DNA from: Halicephalobus mephisto
Lineage: Eukaryota > Nematoda > Chromadorea > Rhabditida > Panagrolaimidae
DNA: 64,000 bases
Direction: 5' to 3'
NCBI GenBank assembly: GCA_009193035.1
Contig: SWDT01000038.1
Location: 1-64,000 of the forward strand
Shown here: positions 58,441-64,000 of the stretch, one piece after another
Layout of the letters: each line of letters opens with the position of its first letter
Numbering within the stretch: position 1 is the stretch's first letter
Translations under genes and position numbers: made by a program
The notes under the pieces: generated by a model
The model's input: only the letters and a program-made list of their open reading frames with translations
Databases searched by the model: none
Told to the model about the DNA's origin: nothing

Positions 58441-60941
58441 CTAATCTTGTTTCTCTAAAAGTGGCGAAAAAATTTGTTCATATTGATACAAATACACTAA
58501 AACTCCTAGGAATAAAATTCCTCCAATAGCCATATTTGCACAAACATGTATGAAATCACCAGGAGGAGCTCCAAAAATCTGAAAAAAATTATATATTAAA
58601 TCAATCAAAATTAACTTACTGTAGAAGAAACAAGAATTATGACCAAATTCATAAAAAGTGTAAACATCAATTGAAAACTAGGACATACTGTAGTCAATGA
58701 AGGCATTGTAGATTGCATAAATTTCGAAATATAATGAATACTGAAAAAGTAATTAATCAAGAACAAAACCTTCATTTAAAAACTTACTTGAAGCCTATTC
58801 TTAGAGCCGAATTTACGCAATTGGCAATAATAAATCCATAAGCACCAACTAGATTGGACAAAAGTAAATTAAGAGTAAGATGCAGAACGAAAGAGAAAAA
58901 CAAGAAACCGCCATGAGATAAAATCTGAAATTAATTTTTTTTAATTATAAAATTATACAAAGGTGCTTCGTAATTGCTTGTAATTGAGCACACCGTATTT
59001 CCTCTAAAACAAGCCCCCTCTGGGAGTTGATTGAAAAAAGTAAGCCCTGAGGCTTATTTTATAGGAAATACAGTATTTCATTATATTCATTGAACGTATA
59101 AAACCCAAAATTAACACACAATCGTAATTCTTCAATTTTCTGTTCTTATGTGAAAAATGAATAAAATCGAGTGCGACCAACTAGGTTTAGTTACGATTGT
59201 GGACCGCCTGTGTAAAAACAGAAATTTTTGTAAAATTTCCTCAATAAGAATTTTTAGAAACTTTTAAAAATTAAAATAATCTAAAATTTTAGTTTTTCGG
59301 AGGTTATTTCGTAATCTTACATAATTTCGAAATTTATCAACTATAAAAAACTAAAAATGAAATTTCGACAAAGTGATCTTAAAATGTGTTTCTAAAACTA
59401 GCCTAAAATTTCGGTTTTTAACTTTTTTCTCACATGGATCTGGAAACTCCTGGATAAAGATACCGTAAAACCTCTAATAGAAGTGCTGCCCGTCTATTTT
59501 TCAATATTCCCCAAAAGGTGCCCTTCTATTAAAGGTTTTACGGTATATAGGATCCAAAACCCTCTATTTTCCGAATTAATTTTGATATACCAAACTATTA
59601 AAAATATCTTAAAATTAAGATTCAGACTACAGTACCCATCGAAGACTAGTTATTTTTGCTGTAATGGTAAATTTAGTTACCTCATTGGAACCCATGGAAG
59701 CGAAAGCAAAGCATTCTGTAATTCCGTTGATCGCCATTACCAGTAGGTAGACTAAATAGAGATCTAGCATCTTGTGGCCTTGGTTTTCGACGAGGACGTC
59801 TCCACCGTACAATTTGACGACGACGGAAGAATAGGGAATTCCAAAAACAAGAACGACAATTCCGAGATTGATGACGATCCTTAGAAGACTGAAATACGTC
59901 TCAGATACTTTCTTCAAAGACCCTTGAGAACTCTGACTTCCTACACCACCACGATTCAGATGGGATGAGAAATAAATAAAAGCGGATTCTTCTAACGGGG
60001 CCAGAATCAACCTAGTTGCCAAACTGCCTAATCTCTCGATGACGTCATAGACTGCCTGCATCTTCAACGAGAGAACGTTCGTGAACACCATGACATATCC
60101 AGCGCCATCGGTCAAGGACTGCTTCAATAAAGAATGGAAAATGACGGTCGAAAGAAGCTTCAAATAATGTGGTTTGAATCTAGGTTCGAAGTCTTGTTCC
60201 ATTTTTGGATACTTCATCGAATGGTATTTAATAATGTAGATAGCAGCGTAAATAATAGAAGCAACAACCTGAGCGATACAGAAGGCTTTGATGGGGTCTA
60301 CAGTAGTCCCGACGATCAAAACAAAAACGACCAACCTCTGCAACAACGTCAGAACGGACTGGGCGAAGGAAAACAACCCGTGATGTCCTAATTTCAAGGC
60401 GAAAATCGCACATGGCTCAACTAATGTCTCCAGAAGAGCGGACCCGCCGTAGACAAGGATCAATGTGGAATATTCAGAGTCATATTCCGGTTCTGGAGAT
60501 TTCAGAAATAACCAAATACCAGAGAATGCAATAAATACAAAAATCGAAAACGGTATGCTGAAAAAGCAGCTTGCAAATAGTAGTGTTAGGGCAATCCAAC
60601 CTTAGTAAGGAATATTTATGGGCTTCCTTGACGTTCAGATCGGAACTGAGACAGGCCTTCCTGAACGGCTCCCGGACGAGGAACCCGATCGTCGTGTACA
60701 GTAACGTCATCCTAAATCCGCTCCCATATATCGACCTCCTAAATCTACTAAAACAAAACTCACCGGACATTGAGAAGACCCAAAAGATTGATAGAAACAT
60801 GTCGAACGAGATAGCTGTTGATCAAGAACGTTATCAATCGAGACCCAAGCTAAAATTGGAAACTCATATATCAATTTATAGTTTACAACATACCTGTCCA
60901 CTGAAATTATATCGTAGAATGTCGAGAAAGGGAGATCCCAT
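58441..60941 (-). CDS. rft-1: RFT1 homologue, lipid-linked oligosaccharide flippase family
   Basis: ER multi-pass protein needed for N-glycosylation; its proposed role is moving Man5GlcNAc2-PP-dolichol across the membrane, and direct flippase activity is debated. Seven phase-matched exons: 60,941-60,894; 60,849-60,764; 60,711-60,601; 60,557-59,681; 58,924-58,788; 58,740-58,620; and 58,578-58,441, 505 residues. Family hallmarks: RLITFLINSYLVRHVS; LGLLNVR then MTLLYTT; REPFRKACLS; LETLVEPCAIFALKLG; LLKQSLTDGAGYVMVF; YDVIERLGSLATRL with APLEESAFIYFS; NGITECFAFASMGSNE; and HGGFLFFSFVLHLTLN. About a dozen hydrophobic segments. Length is slightly below the usual ~540. Exon 3 was started at the acceptor that yields NVR-MTLLY; an upstream acceptor is less family-like. 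Confidence 0.92.
58993..59073. mobile_element. 81-bp MITE in RFT1 intron
   Basis: CCGTATTTCCTCTAAAACAA followed by GCC is inverted at the right (GGCTTATTTTATAGGAAATA then CAG), with TA at the right border and CA at the left. Terminal repeat about 23 bp. Confidence 0.7.
59463..59543. mobile_element. 81-bp MITE with TA flanks in RFT1 intron
   Basis: The terminal repeats CCGTAAAACCTCTAATAGAA and CCGTAAAACCTTTAATAGAA (reverse complement of the right end) differ at one position. TA lies on both sides (59,461-59,462 and 59,544-59,545). A classic TA-targeting MITE. Confidence 0.85.
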
Positions 60942-61393
60942 GTCGGAAGAGTGGATATTTCGCAATATAATGAGAGATTTAGAAGGAGGGAAAATTCAAA
61001 AAGCGCGCGCAGACGGTGAGAACAGAACGCCAAGCCGACGTGTGCTTTGCTGGTCTTCTTTCCAGTCATTTCTTCGGCAACTAATAAAAACCGGTCTGAT
61101 TGTATGTGTTTCGTAATTAACTCCTGTCATCTTTTGGTTTTTGGCGTAATATAAAGTATCCCCTTGACCATTATCCAAGATTGCATAAGTTTCTGTACAC
61201 GTGGAGGATTTTTTTGACTGCGTAAGCTGGTGGCGTGACGCGCAGTCGAAACGTGTCTGTCTGGCTGCAATTTTATATCAGAATGAATCGCGGGATCATA
61301 TCGTGTAGCTTTTCGAAAACTTGATTTTATTTTTTAGTGAGATTTCTGTTTTTCAGCGTCATTACCGCTCTAATAAGCTAACACAAGACAGCT
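60942..61393. promoter_or_regulatory. Shared upstream region of RFT1 and sar-1
   Basis: 452 bp between divergent start codons. A T-rich stretch and TTTTCAG (acceptor-like, about 61,357) precede the sar-1 ATG by about 37 bp and could be a trans-splice acceptor. No other site was resolved. Confidence 0.4.
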
Positions 61394-62146
61394 ATGTCTT
61401 TCCTGTGGGACTGGCTATCCGGTATGCTCAATTTTCTGGGTAAGTTTCAACTGTACTTGGTCGAAATTATTGAATTATTTCAGGCTTGAGCAGGAAATCC
61501 GGTAAGCTTGTGTTCCTCGGATTAGACAATGCTGGAAAGACAACTCTCCTCCACATGTTGAAAGACGACAGAATGGCCCAGCCCGTGCCAACATTGCATG
61601 CTAGTGAGTTTCCACACGGTCTCTGATTGTTGCTATTATCCGCGTTTTCAGCTTCTGAGGAACTTGCTCTTGGTGGTATTCGTTTCACTACTTTCGATCT
61701 TGGAGGTCACGAGCAAGGTGGGTTTTTTGATCAGGTGATTTACTGACAACGTAGTTTGTGGTTTTTAATTTTTTATTCTTTTATCTATTTTAGCCCGTCG
61801 CGTTTGGAAGGACTACTTTCCAGCAGTTGATGCAATCGTGTTTCTGGTCGACGCCGCGGATCCCACGAGAATCGCCGAATCACGCGATGAATTGATTAGC
61901 CTGATCCAAGATGAACAGATTGCTAGTGCTCCGATCCTGGTTTTGGGTAACAAAATCGACAAGCCAAATGCATTGAGTGAGGATCACTTAAAGCATCATT
62001 TGGGAATTACGCCGTTGTGTACTGGTAAAGGCCAAGTTAGCCGTTCAGAACTGACTTCACGTCCAATGGAAGTTTTTATGTGCTCCGTTTACCGTCGACA
62101 GGGATATGGCGAGGGCTTCCGATGGCTATCCCAGTATCTGGACTAA
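61394..62146 (+). CDS. sar-1: SAR1 small GTPase (COPII coat)
   Basis: Starts COPII coat assembly on the ER by GTP-driven membrane insertion of its N-terminal helix, then recruits Sec23/24. Four exons: 61,394-61,439; 61,484-61,603; 61,652-61,717; and 61,794-62,146, 194 residues, all in phase with TTTCAG or TTTTAG acceptors. Motifs: amphipathic start [17 protein letters not shown]-loop GLDNAGKTT; switch I PTLHATSEEL; switch II DLGGHEQARR; NKID (G4); and the C-terminal [20 protein letters not shown]. Everything expected is present, with no anomalies. In C. elegans sar-1 neighbours the RFT1 and gbb-2 genes (recollection), supporting local synteny. Confidence 0.96.
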
Positions 62147-63036
62147 TGAATAAATTGATGCTGTACTTACTTCATTGTCTGTTGTCTAAGTTTTCCTGTA
62201 ATATCTAATCTAAAAGAGGTTTTATTTCATTTCTGAGGTAGAGACCGCTGTCAGAATCCCCATCGTTTGTCCGCGGTCTGCCATTTGGGCAGGATTCCGG
62301 GTTTTGTTGGTTTCTGAGTCAGCGATTTTTTACTATTTATTATTCAATGAAATTGTCTACCTATTTTCGCAAGTTAATTCAGTAGTCTTTGGTACATGGG
62401 GTCTTTCTTGTGAATTTGTCTAGAATCCTGAAAAGTGCACTTACAGCGGACGATATCGCTGGACTTTGGGGGTTATTATTGTCATTGTTAATTTAAAGCT
62501 CGATAGACATTGAAAAATATTCTAAAATCTGTCATGAAAATATGCCAACTGTTTTAGTTTCGATATCTATTAAAAGGCTATTGTTTCAATGAGAGGATAT
62601 CTTTGTTGAAAAAAAAGTTAAAATTGGATAAGTGTGTACTCGTTGGCGTTTGTCGATCTATGGCAGATCTAAGCTCTTGCGTTGGCTGCTCAACTATTCA
62701 TTTGAAAACATTTTTCTTGTTTTCGCCCACTAAAAATTTTTTAAATATATTTAGAAAAATTAAAAAATATATTCGAAATTTTCAAACATATTCAAAAAAT
62801 TTTCAAATATATTCAAAAAAGAAATTTTTAAACATAATTGAAAAAAAAAATTTTCGAATATATTTGAAAAAAAAGAATTTTTTAAAAATATATTTGAAAA
62901 AAAAATTTTTTGAATATATTTTGAAATTTTCGAATATATTTAAAAAAATTTTTTTGAATATATTTTGAAATTTTTGAGTATATTTGAAAAAAAATTTTTT
63001 TGAATATATTTTGAAATTTTTGAGTATATTTGAAAA
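62147..63036. repeat. Intergenic region with TTTGAATATATT tandem repeat
   Basis: 62,147-62,700 shows no gene. From about 62,735 to 63,030 the sequence is a run of ATTTGAAAAAAAATTTTTTG and AATATATTTTGAAATTTTTG units, about 38 bp each near the right end, ending directly at the next ATG. Confidence 0.6.
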
Positions 63037-64000
63037 ATGGATAATAGTCGGATTGAAGAAGATAAGTCTGGCCGGATTCTGTAAGTGTCTTCTTGCCTTT
63101 TTCTTGTACAGTAGACTTTGGATGTGATTACAGTATATTTTGTAAGAAATAAAGTCTTTCAGAGAAGGAGGGATTTCGATCACACCGATTGAGGTCAATC
63201 TGAAATCGGTTTTGACTTCGGAAGAATCCAAAGATTCAACGTCGATTTCGAAACCGAGAGTTCAATTTTCGGACAAAGTTCAGAGATATCCAGAATCAGT
63301 CCCTACTTCGCCTAATCCGTTATCTCCTAAATCTGAAGAAAATAAAAAATTTTCAATTGAATCTGAAAATAAAAAAATCGAAAATGGTCATTCTAAGTTA
63401 AATGGAGCTCCTCAAATTCAGAATATGATGTCTGTCGAACATAATGCTCCTTATTCCGCCGGACCTCATCATGACATAGTTATTGAAGTCGAACAAAGTT
63501 CTGTGAAGAGTTCCGCAAGTGCAGAAGTCCCATCCAAAGTTTCTGGAGATGACCAAGTTTCTTCAAAGCCTTCTGAAGCTTTTCAAGATACTTCAAAGCC
63601 ATCTGAAGTTGATCAGACTTCTATGAAGCCTTCTGAAGTTGATCAGATTTCTACAAAGCCTTCTGAAGCCTATCAAACTACTTCTAAACCTTCTGAAGTT
63701 GATCAGACTTCTACAAAGCCTTCTGAAGCTTACCAAACTACTTCTAAACCTTCTGAAGCGTATCTTCCACATCAGCCCTCTCCGGAATGGTCTGCTCGAG
63801 CTGTGGAACCTAAACCTCTGATGACAAATGTGATTCTTAATATTGAAATGGTCAGAGTTCAGAAAGAATCTCCTCCCGAAGACGAAGATAATGAAGTTTC
63901 TAAAATTGCTCTAAGTCTTCCTGCTTATAACATGCCTCAGGGTACGATCAATATTGATTCCGAAAAAGTTCAATCGCCCACAAAACAACAGCTGTCATCT
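63037..64000 (+). CDS. Ser/Pro/Glu-rich protein with 10-residue repeats, partial
   Basis: Exon 1 63,037-63,080, then exon 2 from 63,163 (TTTCAG acceptor), in phase and open to the window edge. The sequence is hydrophilic and low in hydrophobics. About seven copies of a decapeptide of the type TSKPSEVDQT / TTKPSEAYQT lie between about 63,560 and 63,770. No membrane span or domain so far; likely intrinsically disordered. Position next to sar-1 suggests it may correspond to the next C. elegans gene on that cosmid, but that is a guess. The 3' end lies outside the window. Confidence 0.75.

Noticed and set aside
60571..61116. 181-codon plus frame opposite RFT1
   Set aside because: Antisense to RFT1 exons 1-3, which carry the conserved NVR and REPFRKACLS motifs in phase.
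62603..63231. 121- and 142-codon frames near 62.8 kb
   Set aside because: They consist of Lys/Asn/Ile/Phe runs from an AATATATTT repeat; the real coding exon begins at 63,037 in another frame.

Overview
The window is AT-rich animal DNA with short GT-AG introns. From about 26 kb onward most splice acceptors read TTTTCAG or TTTTAG. Four genes are recognised with high confidence by their protein families: a DEG/ENaC channel, a quiescin sulfhydryl oxidase (QSOX), a GABA-B type class C receptor, and an RFT1 flippase next to a SAR1 GTPase. From memory, gbb-2 (ZK180.1), RFT1 (ZK180.3) and sar-1 (ZK180.4) lie together on Caenorhabditis elegans chromosome IV. That order, plus the splice signals, makes a rhabditid nematode, probably Caenorhabditis-like, the best guess.

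Layout. 1-15,993 is one very large inverted repeat: a left arm from the window edge to about 7.95 kb and a right arm to 15,993. Each arm carries a damaged GTPase gene, a small gene split by a TTAA-flanked piggyBac-like element, and the C-terminus of a second GTPase gene. Indel noise differs between the arms, so a fold-back assembly artefact must be considered beside a real palindrome. 15.1-22.5 kb holds an apparently expressed head-to-head pair of large GTPase genes (A on minus, B on plus) sharing a 74-bp promoter. The same divergent layout with a homologous 70-bp spacer recurs in the right arm. 22.5-26.6 kb is gene-poor with an inverted duplication and two TA-flanked elements. 26.6-36.2 kb holds the DEG/ENaC gene, a tRNA-headed SINE candidate and the 10-exon QSOX gene. 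36.2-46 kb is mostly satellites and foldback elements. 46-50 kb holds small Cys- or repeat-rich genes and minisatellites. 50-64 kb is the conserved block: Ly6-like gene, gbb-2, RFT1, sar-1, and the start of a Ser/Pro-rich gene.

Function. The GTPase family is the unusual part: AIG1/septin-like G domains joined to unrelated N-terminal modules. One is a Cys-rich putative zinc module. The other has a faint stonustoxin/MACPF-like look. The remaining genes are ordinary housekeeping or neuronal genes with no evident functional link to each other.

All exon models were built by eye from reading frames, splice signals and phase; none is backed by transcripts.
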